Positions 1-5,911 of a DNA stretch of 5,911 nucleotides are shown here, in pieces. The notes beneath the pieces were generated by a model. It was not told the origin of the DNA, did not search any database, and saw nothing but the letters and a program-made list of their open reading frames with translations. The DNA is taken from the NCBI GenBank assembly GCA_004561775.1, contig SFUD01000052.1, positions 1-5,911 on the forward strand. The letters run 5' to 3'. Within the stretch, counting starts at the first letter, position 1. Every line of letters starts with the position of its first letter. Made by a program: the position numbers and the translations under genes. Origin of the DNA: a bacterium (GTDB taxonomy: Bacteria > Bacteroidota > Bacteroidia > Bacteroidales > UBA932).

Positions 1-935
1 CCGTTGCCGTCTGCAGCAGAGAGAATTCTCTCCGGCTTGTCTGCGGGGCCGCGCTCCTGCAGCTCCTCTCTCCACATCTCTGTGTAGAGCTTTTCGGACT
101 CCTTCATAAGCTCTCTTGGGGTATATCCGGTAACTTTGCGGAAACTGTAGTCCCGCACAAGCGGGTTGTAGAAATTGCGCCTCATTGTGCGTATGATATC
201 CCATCCCAGGTTGGGGTTGTTCCGCTTCATTCGGGCGGTGGTGTTAAGCAGGTAGCCAAGCGCGTAGTGGTCGGGAGTATAATCTTTATATGACCCAAAC
301 CTCCACCTGTTCCAGCTTCTGCTCTCTCCCTGCAGAAGGGCGGCTCTGTAGTAGGCCAGAAAGGAGGCCTGACGGCCCCTTCCGCTCTTGGAGTTCTCTG
401 TCTCTGCCACTACGGCATCTCCCTCCAGAAACCATTTGGGCGGGTAGAGACCTGCGGCAATGCCGGTTGCGCTCTCTCCCGTAAGGTAACTCAGGGCGCG
501 TATGAAGCCCCTCTCCAGGCTGCGCATTTGTGCAACGTGCCGGCTCTCGTGCAGTGCCAGCTGCCGGTGCCAAAGCTGCGGGTAGCTGCCGATTGGGGCC
601 ATAGTGTTAAGCTCCATTCTCTTTGGCGCCCACGTAACAAGGCCATTTCCAAGCATATAGTCTGTGTGGAGCACTACCGGAAAGAGGCGTTTTGCATTGT
701 ATGCTCCCGACCCCTCGAATGAGAGAGGGGAGAGCCCCTCCAACGAGTTAAGATAGAGGTGGGCAAGAGAGTCGCTGCCTGCAGGAAAGATTACTCTGTA
801 GTGAGCTCCTTTGATGCTCATCCACTCTTTGCTTCCCGAATCTGCTATGCCGTAAAAATATTGCGCCTTTGCACCTGCCGAAGAGATTAGTGCAATGGAG
901 AGAGTGATGATTAGTTTGCAGAGACTCTTCTTCAT
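1..935 (-). CDS. Exported HEXXH (gluzincin-like) metallopeptidase family protein, C-terminus beyond window edge
   Basis: This reading frame has no stop from the ATG at 935-933 to the left edge, giving 311 codons of an incomplete protein. The start is chosen because it begins a typical signal peptide: MKKS, a hydrophobic stretch to about residue 20, then AGAKA-Q, so cleavage near residue 24 is likely. A zinc-binding HEXXH motif is visible as HESRH (residues 129-133). WFLEGDAV follows, with E171 a good candidate third zinc ligand, which is the gluzincin arrangement. Downstream are SGRGR, GSYKDYTPDHYALGY and an NPLVRDYSFRKVTGYTP region. From memory, similar Bacteroidota proteins carry a C-terminal TolB/WD40-like beta-propeller and reach roughly 900-1000 residues; that part is not in the window. 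The protein should act in the periplasm or at the cell surface. Substrate is unknown, and proteolysis is inferred only from the motif. The gene is divergent from the NAGPA gene. Its own promoter is unclear: only a weak TAAATTCG (971-964, minus strand) was seen. Confidence 0.8.
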   Translation of the reverse strand, partial: MKKSLCKLIITLSIALISSAGAKAQYFYGIADSGSKEWMSIKGAHYRVIFPAGSDSLAHLYLNSLEGLSPLSFEGSGAYNAKRLFPVVLHTDYMLGNGLVTWAPKRMELNTMAPIGSYPQLWHRQLALHESRHVAQMRSLERGFIRALSYLTGESATGIAAGLYPPKWFLEGDAVVAETENSKSGRGRQASFLAYYRAALLQGESRSWNRWRFGSYKDYTPDHYALGYLLNTTARMKRNNPNLGWDIIRTMRRNFYNPLVRDYSFRKVTGYTPRELMKESEKLYTEMWREELQERGPADKPERILSAADGN

Positions 936-980
936 TAGATGATTGCAGTTTTGTACTTTGGTGCGAATTTAATCAACTCT

Positions 981-1013
981 TTTCAATTCTAACTCATTTT
1001 TATCTTACCTTTG
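981..1013 (+). promoter_or_regulatory. Bacteroidota-type promoter upstream of the NAGPA gene
   Basis: A perfect TAnnTTTG (-7) element, TACCTTTG, lies at 1006-1013. A TTTC at 981-984 sits 21 bp upstream, one mismatch from the TTTG -33 box. The expected transcript start is near 1020, which leaves a leader of about 20 nt, A/T-rich and without a Shine-Dalgarno sequence, before the ATG at 1042. Because uvrC follows after 11 bp, this promoter probably serves both genes. The call rests on motif and spacing only. The rest of the 936-1041 spacer shows no other gene or clear hairpin. Confidence 0.65.
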
Positions 1014-1041
1014 TAGGGATTTGTCAATTATTTAAATTTCT

Positions 1042-1989
1042 ATGATTAAAAGCATAAGACTCTTTTCTCTTGGCCTTGCTCTCTTTGCAATGGCCCTTCC
1101 GGCGCTCTCGCAGGATAATTCGGGAAGCTCTCAAAGCGATTCGGCAAGATTTGTTAATGCCGATTGGCACCTGCAGAAGGTGGCAGGAGGAACATACTTC
1201 AGGCAGTATGCCTTTGTAGATACGGTTGCGCCACTCTTTAAGTCAAATCAGGTTATCTCCATATTGGCTCTGGAGAAGGGCGCTCTTACAGGTGAACAGA
1301 AGAATAAGGAGTATAAGTATGGCCGCAGGGTGGTGGATATTGTTACGGCAGGCAAACTTGCCACGGTCTCTTATATGGCAAAATCCAACGAGGCAATTGC
1401 ATCTGTAAATGGATCCTTTTTTGATATGGATATGACCAAGGATGCCTCTGTAACCTATTTTAGAGTGGATAATAAGGAGCTGGCAGCCAATAGGGTAGAG
1501 AAGCAGGGAGATGAGTATGTGATAAAGTTTATGCAGACTGCCGCTGTGGCTACAAAGGGCGGAAGGCTCTTTATTGTAAAGGCAGATGCCTCTGACCCCG
1601 ATTGGGTTAACAAGGTGGATGCGGAGGATATGCTCTGCACCGGTCCGCTGCTTATCTATAACGGTGAGAAGATGCCGCTGGAGGAGATCTCCTTTAATAC
1701 AAAGCGTCATAACAGAACCGGCGTGGCGGCTCTTGCAGACGGCACGCTGCTCCTTATTGTTGCAGACGGACGCAGCAAGGAGGCTAGCGGTCTTACAATG
1801 AAGGAGTTCCAGCAGATTGGAAGCTGGCTGGGCGCTGTGGATATGGTTAATATGGATGGCGGAGGTTCCAGCACAATGTATGTGGTAAACAGGGGCGTGG
1901 TAAACTACCCGTCGGACAACAAAACCTTTGACCATAACGGCGAGCGTCCTGTTGCCAATGCCATTATTATAAGTTTCAGAAAGAATTGA
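1042..1989 (+). CDS. Secreted phosphodiester glycosidase family protein (NAGPA / DUF2233 domain)
   Basis: This 315-residue protein starts with a signal peptide (MIKSIRLF, hydrophobic core, LPALS-Q, likely cleaved near residue 23-24), so it is exported. The rest matches the NAGPA/DUF2233 fold (Pfam PF09992): VNGSFFD at 122-128, RTGVAAL at 225-231, the hallmark VNMDGGGSSTM at 269-279, and a C-terminal ERPVANAII. The family is named for the human uncovering enzyme, which removes GlcNAc from GlcNAc-phospho-mannose. A Bacteroides ovatus member, BACOVA_00430, has a known structure. The bacterial substrate is generally unknown; cleavage of a phosphodiester-linked sugar in an envelope or host glycan is inference. 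The length is right for a signal peptide plus one domain. No lipobox cysteine follows the signal peptide, so a soluble periplasmic or secreted protein is expected rather than a lipoprotein. A promoter lies just upstream, and uvrC starts 11 bp after the stop, suggesting one transcript. Confidence 0.92.
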   Translation: MIKSIRLFSLGLALFAMALPALSQDNSGSSQSDSARFVNADWHLQKVAGGTYFRQYAFVDTVAPLFKSNQVISILALEKGALTGEQKNKEYKYGRRVVDIVTAGKLATVSYMAKSNEAIASVNGSFFDMDMTKDASVTYFRVDNKELAANRVEKQGDEYVIKFMQTAAVATKGGRLFIVKADASDPDWVNKVDAEDMLCTGPLLIYNGEKMPLEEISFNTKRHNRTGVAALADGTLLLIVADGRSKEASGLTMKEFQQIGSWLGAVDMVNMDGGGSSTMYVVNRGVVNYPSDNKTFDHNGERPVANAIIISFRKN

Positions 1990-2000
1990 CGCTTTTGCAG

Positions 2001-3806
2001 ATGGATGTTAGGGAGAAGGTTAGGATTCTGCCCGGCGAGCCGGGCGTTTACAGGTTCCTGGACTCCTCCGGGCGCATTATCTACATTGGAAAGGCAAAGA
2101 ACCTTAAAAAGCGGGTCTCCCAATATTTTCAGCCCCCGGAGAGGCTTAATGTAAAGACAAGAGTGCTGGTCTCCAAGATTGCAGACCTTGAGCATACCGT
2201 TGTGGAGAGCGAAGAGGATGCTTTCCTGCTGGAGAATAACCTCATAAAGCAGTATAAGCCAAAGTATAACATACTGCTTAAAGATGACAAGACCTATCCT
2301 TGGATATGCCTCAAAAGAGAGCCCTTCCCCAGAGTCTTCATCACAAGGCGCCTTGTGAGGGACGGCTCTGCGTGGTATGGGCCCTACAGCTCCTCTCTTC
2401 ACGCAAAGAATCTGGTAGATCTTATTCACAGCATCTATCCTCTAAGAACCTGCAAGTACTCGCTCACTCCGGAGAATATAGCCTCCGGCAAGATTCGTCC
2501 CTGCCTTAATATGCATATAAAGAAGTGTATGGCTCCCTGTGCCGGGCTTATCTCTGCAGAGGAGTATAATGCTATGATTGAGGATGTTGAGCGTATTCTT
2601 AAGGGTAAGACAGGAGAGCTTATGCGCTCTGTAAAGGCAAAGATGAAGAGCGCCGCGGCAAATCTGGAGTTTGAGGAGGCGCAGCGTTATAAGGAGCAGT
2701 ACCAAAGCCTGGAAAACCACTACAGCAAGTCTCTGATTGTAAGCCCGGAGGTGAGAGACCTGGACCTCTTCTCCATACTCTTTGAGGGCAGCTTTGCCTT
2801 TGGAAATTTTCTTAGGGTAAATGACGGTTGCATAACCTCCAGTCTCAATATGGAGTTTAAGTTGGCAATAGAGGAGCCGGAGGAGGAGGTGCTGGGGCGT
2901 TTCATAATGGAGATATACCAGATTGTGGAGCCTAACAGAGAGATAGTTGTTCCATTTATGCCCTCGCTTCCGCTTGCAGACAAAAATATTCACGTGCCGC
3001 TGCGTGGCGACAAACTTAGCCTGCTGGAGTTGAGCAAAAAGAATGCGGCGGCCTTTAAATTCCAACGCCTAAAGCAGGAGGAGATAAAGGACCCGGAGGC
3101 GGAGAGCAGCGGAATGCGTATGGTAAATGCTCTGCAAAAGGCGCTGAACCTTAAAGAGCTTCCGGTGCATATAGAGTGCTTCGACAACTCCAACATTCAA
3201 GGCACAAACCCTGTAGGGGCTTGTGTGGTCTTCAAGCGCGGCAAGCCAAGCAAGAGGGACTACAGAATTTTTAACATAAAGAGCGTAGTTGGCCCAAATG
3301 ATTATGCAACAATGTATGAGGTAATTACAAGGCGCTACTCCCGATTGGTGGCTGAGGGGGAGCCGCTGCCCCAGCTTATTCTGGTGGATGGCGGAAGAGG
3401 TCAGATTACCTATGCACACGCAGCTCTGCAGGATTTGAACCTTGCAGATAAGATAGAGCTGGCCGGCCTAGCAGAGCGGCTGGAAGAGATTATCCTGCCG
3501 GGCGACCCTGTCTCATATTTTATGGATAAAAACTCTCCCGCACTGAAGCTTCTTATGCAGTTGAGGGACGAGGCGCACCGCTTTGGAATAACCCGGCACA
3601 GAGACCGCAGAAGCAAGGAGCAGACTCTCTCCAGGCTCTCGCAGGTTCCGGGCGTTGGACCGGCAAGGGAAGAGAAGCTGATAAGGGAGTTCAAGAGCCT
3701 AAAACGCATCCTTGATTTGCCATATGAAAAACTTGCAGATTTCATTGGAAATAAGGTGGCAGATGCCATTTGGACCCATTTTGGCAAAAAGGGAAATTTT
3801 AATTAA
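2001..3806 (+). CDS. uvrC: Excinuclease ABC subunit C (UvrC)
   Basis: UvrC makes both incisions flanking a DNA lesion in nucleotide excision repair, acting with UvrA and UvrB in the cytoplasm. The 601-residue product has all expected parts. The N-terminal GIY-YIG nuclease (about 9-90) shows GVY (15-17), YIG (28-30), R38 and the metal-binding E78 in LLENNLIK. Cysteines 150, 167, 175 and 179 match the four that hold a [4Fe-4S] cluster in E. coli UvrC. A UVR motif that contacts UvrB spans about 206-241. The RNase H-like 5' nuclease carries D395 (FDNSNIQG), D434 (NDYATM), D463 (VDGGRGQ) and H526 (EAHRFG), matching the E. coli catalytic set. A helix-hairpin-helix with PGVGP at 550-554 ends the protein. 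The ATG at 2001 is preferred because MDVREKV matches the usual family start. An in-frame TTG at 1986 would add five residues and overlap the preceding stop by 4 bp. All key residues are intact. Confidence 0.98.
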   Translation: MDVREKVRILPGEPGVYRFLDSSGRIIYIGKAKNLKKRVSQYFQPPERLNVKTRVLVSKIADLEHTVVESEEDAFLLENNLIKQYKPKYNILLKDDKTYPWICLKREPFPRVFITRRLVRDGSAWYGPYSSSLHAKNLVDLIHSIYPLRTCKYSLTPENIASGKIRPCLNMHIKKCMAPCAGLISAEEYNAMIEDVERILKGKTGELMRSVKAKMKSAAANLEFEEAQRYKEQYQSLENHYSKSLIVSPEVRDLDLFSILFEGSFAFGNFLRVNDGCITSSLNMEFKLAIEEPEEEVLGRFIMEIYQIVEPNREIVVPFMPSLPLADKNIHVPLRGDKLSLLELSKKNAAAFKFQRLKQEEIKDPEAESSGMRMVNALQKALNLKELPVHIECFDNSNIQGTNPVGACVVFKRGKPSKRDYRIFNIKSVVGPNDYATMYEVITRRYSRLVAEGEPLPQLILVDGGRGQITYAHAALQDLNLADKIELAGLAERLEEIILPGDPVSYFMDKNSPALKLLMQLRDEAHRFGITRHRDRRSKEQTLSRLSQVPGVGPAREEKLIREFKSLKRILDLPYEKLADFIGNKVADAIWTHFGKKGNFN

Positions 3807-3811
3807 CTTTG
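3780..3811 (+). promoter_or_regulatory. Bacteroidota-type promoter inside the uvrC 3' end, driving the acyltransferase gene
   Basis: TTTG at 3780-3783, 20 bp of mostly A-rich sequence, then TAACTTTG at 3804-3811 match both boxes of the Bacteroidota housekeeping promoter with ideal spacing. The TAA of the -7 box is also the uvrC stop codon. A transcript would start near 3818, about 28 nt before the ATG at 3847. No terminator hairpin separates uvrC from the next gene, so read-through is also possible. The call is based on motif and spacing. Confidence 0.68.
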
Positions 3812-3846
3812 GGCGTCTTTTATGCGGAATAGAAAAGCTATTTATT

Positions 3847-5640
3847 ATGCCCAAAAAGGAGAAGAAGCTTATTTATAATTCACAGGTTCAGGATGCCATA
3901 AAGATTCATGGTCCTCTGGGAAAGGTGATTGCCGGTGTTGCAATGCAGCTTATCGGTTTTAACAAGATAAATAGAATCTATAGCCAAATGTCTGAATATC
4001 AGGGGCGTGATTTTGCAGAGAAATGGCTGCAGCATGAGGAGATATCTATAGATGTAAAGGAGAGTGAACTCAGTTACATTCCAAAGGAGGGTCCCTTTAT
4101 CATTCTCTCCAACCATCCTTACGGGGCAATAGACGGTTTGGCAATGCTTAGCGAGATTGGCAGGCTGAGGCCGGATTTAAAGATTCTTACAAATTTTATC
4201 CTCTCCTACATACCCAACCTTACAGATAGCTTCTTTCCTGTAAATCCATTTAAAGATAAACCGGGTATAAAGAGCAGCCTGAAGGGGCTCAAAATGGCAA
4301 AAGACCATCTGCAGAGGGGCGGTGCGCTGGGCATCTTCCCGGCAGGTGAGGTCTCTTCCAACAACAATGAGGATGGAGTGGTTAAGGATATTCCTTGGCA
4401 ACTCTCTATTGTAAAACTGGTAAGAAACAGCGGTGTGCCAATCATACCAGTCTATTTCGACGGTCAGAATTCCGCTCTCTTCCATCTTATGGGCAAGATT
4501 CACCCGCTACTGAGAACAGTGCGTCTGCCTCACGAGTTGTCAAACAAAAAGAAGAAGACAGTAGCGCTGAGAATAGGCCACCCTATCTCTTTTAGCGAGA
4601 TAGAGGATTTTACAACCTTGCAGGATTTGGGCGCCTACCTTTACAACAGAACCTATGCGCTTGAATCGCATCTCTACAGTCACGATTTCTCCAACCTCAA
4701 CACCTATGGAGAGTATGTGCCAAAACCTGTGGATCCGCAGGTGTTGGAAGAGGAGATAGAGACAAGAAGCAGTGACAAACTCTTCTCTGCGGGCTCTTAC
4801 GACTGTTTCTTCTCCTCTTACAAGGATATTCCTAACATTATGCACGAGATTGGCGTAAGAAGGGAGGAGTCTTTCAGAAATGTGGGTGAGGGCACAGGCG
4901 CAGAGATAGATACAGACAAATTCGATACTTACTATAAACATCTCTATATCTGGGACAGGGAGAAGAAGGGCATAGTTGGCGCCTACAGGCTTGGTATGTG
5001 CAAGGAGATAATAAAGCAGTATGGCATAGATGGTCTCTACAGCAACAGTCTCTTCCGCTACAAGGCTCCATTCATACCTCATCTGGAGAAGACAATAGAG
5101 CTTGGAAGGTCTTTTGTGGCGCTTAGCCACCAGAAGGAGGCTCTTCCTCTGGCACTTCTCATAAAGGGACTCTTCTATGTGCTTCTCAAATATCCCGATA
5201 TAAAATATTTTATTGGTCCTGTTAGCATAAGTTCCTGGTATCCGCCTCTCTATCGTACCTTTATGATCTATTATCTGAAGCAGAAACACGCCGATTCCAA
5301 ATTCAGCGGCCTGGTAGATCCTATAGAGCCTTTTGAGCCACAGGCAGGCAGGGTAGATGTGGGGGCGCTGCTTAAGACACGTATGGACTCCATAGAGAGG
5401 TTCGACAAGTTCCTCTACAGAATGAGCAACGGGGAGTACAGGCTCCCTACCCTTCTAAAGAAGTATCTTAAAATAAATTGCCGCATTGTGGATTATAATG
5501 TGGACCCAAGTTTCAACTATTGTGTGGATGGCCTTATTATGCTGGATGTTGCAGATCTGCCAAAGGCAGAGATAGATGCTCTGAGCAAAGATTTCAAGGA
5601 GGAGGAGAGAGAGGCTATCTACAAGAGGTTCGACCTCTAA
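3847..5640 (+). CDS. Fused PlsC-type / OlsB-type acyltransferase, OlsF-like (aminolipid synthesis)
   Basis: This 597-residue protein joins two acyltransferases. The N-terminal half is a PlsC-like O-acyltransferase: NHPYGAIDG holds H90 and D96, FPAGE is at 164-168 and VPIIPVYF at 197-204. The C-terminal half (about 320-500) is a GNAT-like N-acyltransferase of the OlsB/hemolysin type (Pfam PF13444), with GAYRLG near 378-383 and the family mark ELGRSFV at 418-424. The same order occurs in OlsF, which N-acylates ornithine with its C-terminal domain and then O-acylates the product. Bacteroides thetaiotaomicron makes glycine lipids with separate GlsB and GlsA proteins. The likely product is therefore a glycine or ornithine lipid, formed at the inner membrane face; the head group cannot be read from sequence. 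There is no signal peptide. The ATG at 3847 is chosen because the frame upstream overlaps uvrC and this start lies just after a promoter. The stop overlaps yidD convergently. A phospholipid-only acyltransferase role is the main alternative. Confidence 0.85.
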   Translation: MPKKEKKLIYNSQVQDAIKIHGPLGKVIAGVAMQLIGFNKINRIYSQMSEYQGRDFAEKWLQHEEISIDVKESELSYIPKEGPFIILSNHPYGAIDGLAMLSEIGRLRPDLKILTNFILSYIPNLTDSFFPVNPFKDKPGIKSSLKGLKMAKDHLQRGGALGIFPAGEVSSNNNEDGVVKDIPWQLSIVKLVRNSGVPIIPVYFDGQNSALFHLMGKIHPLLRTVRLPHELSNKKKKTVALRIGHPISFSEIEDFTTLQDLGAYLYNRTYALESHLYSHDFSNLNTYGEYVPKPVDPQVLEEEIETRSSDKLFSAGSYDCFFSSYKDIPNIMHEIGVRREESFRNVGEGTGAEIDTDKFDTYYKHLYIWDREKKGIVGAYRLGMCKEIIKQYGIDGLYSNSLFRYKAPFIPHLEKTIELGRSFVALSHQKEALPLALLIKGLFYVLLKYPDIKYFIGPVSISSWYPPLYRTFMIYYLKQKHADSKFSGLVDPIEPFEPQAGRVDVGALLKTRMDSIERFDKFLYRMSNGEYRLPTLLKKYLKINCRIVDYNVDPSFNYCVDGLIMLDVADLPKAEIDALSKDFKEEEREAIYKRFDL

Positions 5641-5831
5641 GGAACAGGGTCATATCCGCTTCCTCCCCAAGGGTGGCATCTTAATATCCTCTTTATTGCA
5701 AGCCAAGTGCCTTTAAAGACTCCGTATTTGCGGAGCGCCTCCAGTGCGTATTGCGAGCAGGTTGGTGTAAATCTGCAGCAGGAGGGTTTTAGCGGCGATA
5801 TGCATATCTGATAAAATCGTACAAGCAGCAC
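5637..5831 (-). CDS. yidD: Membrane protein insertion efficiency factor YidD (start uncertain)
   Basis: YidD is a small protein bound to the inner membrane through an amphipathic helix; it improves insertion of proteins by the YidC/Sec machinery. The family signature is nearly complete: RFYQICISPL, CRFTPTCSQYALEA, then LAIKRILRCHPWGGSGYDPVP at the C-terminus. The GTG at 5831-5829 gives 64 residues, slightly short of the usual 70 or so and lacking part of the N-terminal helix. The frame stays open for 26 further codons to the window edge (ending RRVATAPL before the GTG) but contains no ATG, TTG or other GTG there. Either this GTG, or a CTG just before it, is the start, or the true start lies outside the window. 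The stop (5639-5637) overlaps the stop of the convergent acyltransferase gene; the overlap covers 5637-5640. An upstream gene in another frame overlaps the 5' end. Identity is secure; the start is not. Confidence 0.92.
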   Translation of the reverse strand: MLLVRFYQICISPLKPSCCRFTPTCSQYALEALRKYGVFKGTWLAIKRILRCHPWGGSGYDPVP

Positions 5832-5911
5832 CAGCGGAGCTGTTGCAACTCTTCTTGCAAGGCTGCAACTCTGTGGCGCATTTTTGGAATTATCTGCGGC
5901 AACTGCTGTTG
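5789..5911 (-). CDS. 3' end of a gene upstream of yidD, possibly rnpA (RNase P protein)
   Basis: From the right edge a minus-strand frame stays open for 40 codons and ends at the TAA at 5791-5789, inside yidD. Its visible residues begin QQQLPQIIPKMRHRVAALQE and end YDFIRYAYRR. Two facts suggest rnpA. In very many bacteria rnpA lies directly upstream of yidD, often with an overlap. The LPQIIPKMRHRVAAL stretch also resembles the C-terminal region of RnpA, where an LP, a KM pair and a helix come near the end. The last dozen or so residues are read from DNA that also encodes YidD, so they would be an unconserved tail. Without the N-terminal part the identity remains a guess. The competing yidD frame is open over the same bases, so this stretch could instead be non-coding in this frame. 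Confidence 0.4.
   Translation of the reverse strand, partial: QQQLPQIIPKMRHRVAALQEELQQLRWCCLYDFIRYAYRR

Noticed and set aside
290..722. Two short plus-strand frames (290-484, 528-722) opposite the metallopeptidase gene
   Set aside because: They are antisense to a frame with a signal peptide and an HEXXH motif, and they have no recognisable content.
964..971. TAAATTCG on the minus strand as a -7 box for the metallopeptidase gene
   Set aside because: One mismatch to TAnnTTTG and no -33 box at the right spacing; too weak to list as a feature.
1243..1935. 230-codon open frame on the minus strand opposite the NAGPA gene
   Set aside because: It is fully antisense to a gene with clear family motifs, and its translation is rich in Cys, His and Ile with no recognisable domain. 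It reflects the codon choice of the real gene.
2442..3065. 207-codon minus-strand open frame inside uvrC
   Set aside because: It is antisense to conserved UvrC sequence, shows no domain, and has no promoter-like site.
3712..3846. 45-codon N-terminal extension of the acyltransferase from an ATG inside uvrC
   Set aside because: The extension overlaps uvrC by 95 bp and reads its conserved C-terminus in another frame. The ATG at 3847 fits the family start and follows a promoter.
3822..3878. 18-codon upstream frame (MRNRKAIYY...) overlapping the acyltransferase start
   Set aside because: It would be within the predicted leader, but it has no ribosome-binding signal or distinctive sequence and is easily a chance frame.
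4540..5289. 249-codon minus-strand open frame inside the acyltransferase gene
   Set aside because: It is antisense to both the PlsC-to-GNAT linker and the GNAT domain, and no family is recognisable in its translation.
5843..5872. Near-direct repeat TGCAACTCT spaced 20 bp apart
   Set aside because: There are only two short copies, both inside coding sequence for an Ala/Leu/Gln-rich helix. Similar codons explain it.

Overview
The window looks like chromosomal DNA from a member of the Bacteroidota, most likely order Bacteroidales. Three things point there. Two promoter-like sites match the Bacteroidota pattern (a TTTG-like -33 box, about 20 bp, then TAnnTTTG). Start codons lack clear Shine-Dalgarno sequences and follow A/T-rich leaders. 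The protein families also fit: a secreted HEXXH protein with a WF-x-EGDAV motif, a secreted DUF2233/NAGPA protein, and an OlsF-like two-domain acyltransferase. A genus cannot be named from sequence alone. No tRNA, rRNA, CRISPR array, IS element or integrase was seen.

Layout. Bases 1-935 (minus strand) hold the N-terminal 311 codons of an exported zinc-metallopeptidase-like protein that runs off the left edge. A 106-bp divergent spacer (936-1041) carries a plus-strand promoter. A plus-strand group follows: a secreted phosphodiester glycosidase (NAGPA) family protein (1042-1989), uvrC (2001-3806) and a 597-residue fusion of a PlsC-type O-acyltransferase with an OlsB-type N-acyltransferase (3847-5640). 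The first two are 11 bp apart and probably co-transcribed. The third has its own promoter-like site embedded in the end of uvrC. On the minus strand yidD (ending at 5637) converges on the acyltransferase gene with a 4-bp overlap of the two stop regions. Its 5' part overlaps, in another frame, the last 40 codons of a gene that enters from the right edge, probably rnpA.

Functions. uvrC is DNA repair housekeeping. Most of the rest concerns the envelope: two exported proteins, an enzyme probably making a glycine- or ornithine-type aminolipid, and YidD, which assists membrane protein insertion. No defence system, mobile element or clearly new multi-gene system is visible. The most interesting points are the fused aminolipid acyltransferase and the compact overlapping yidD/upstream-gene junction, whose true yidD start cannot be settled inside this window.
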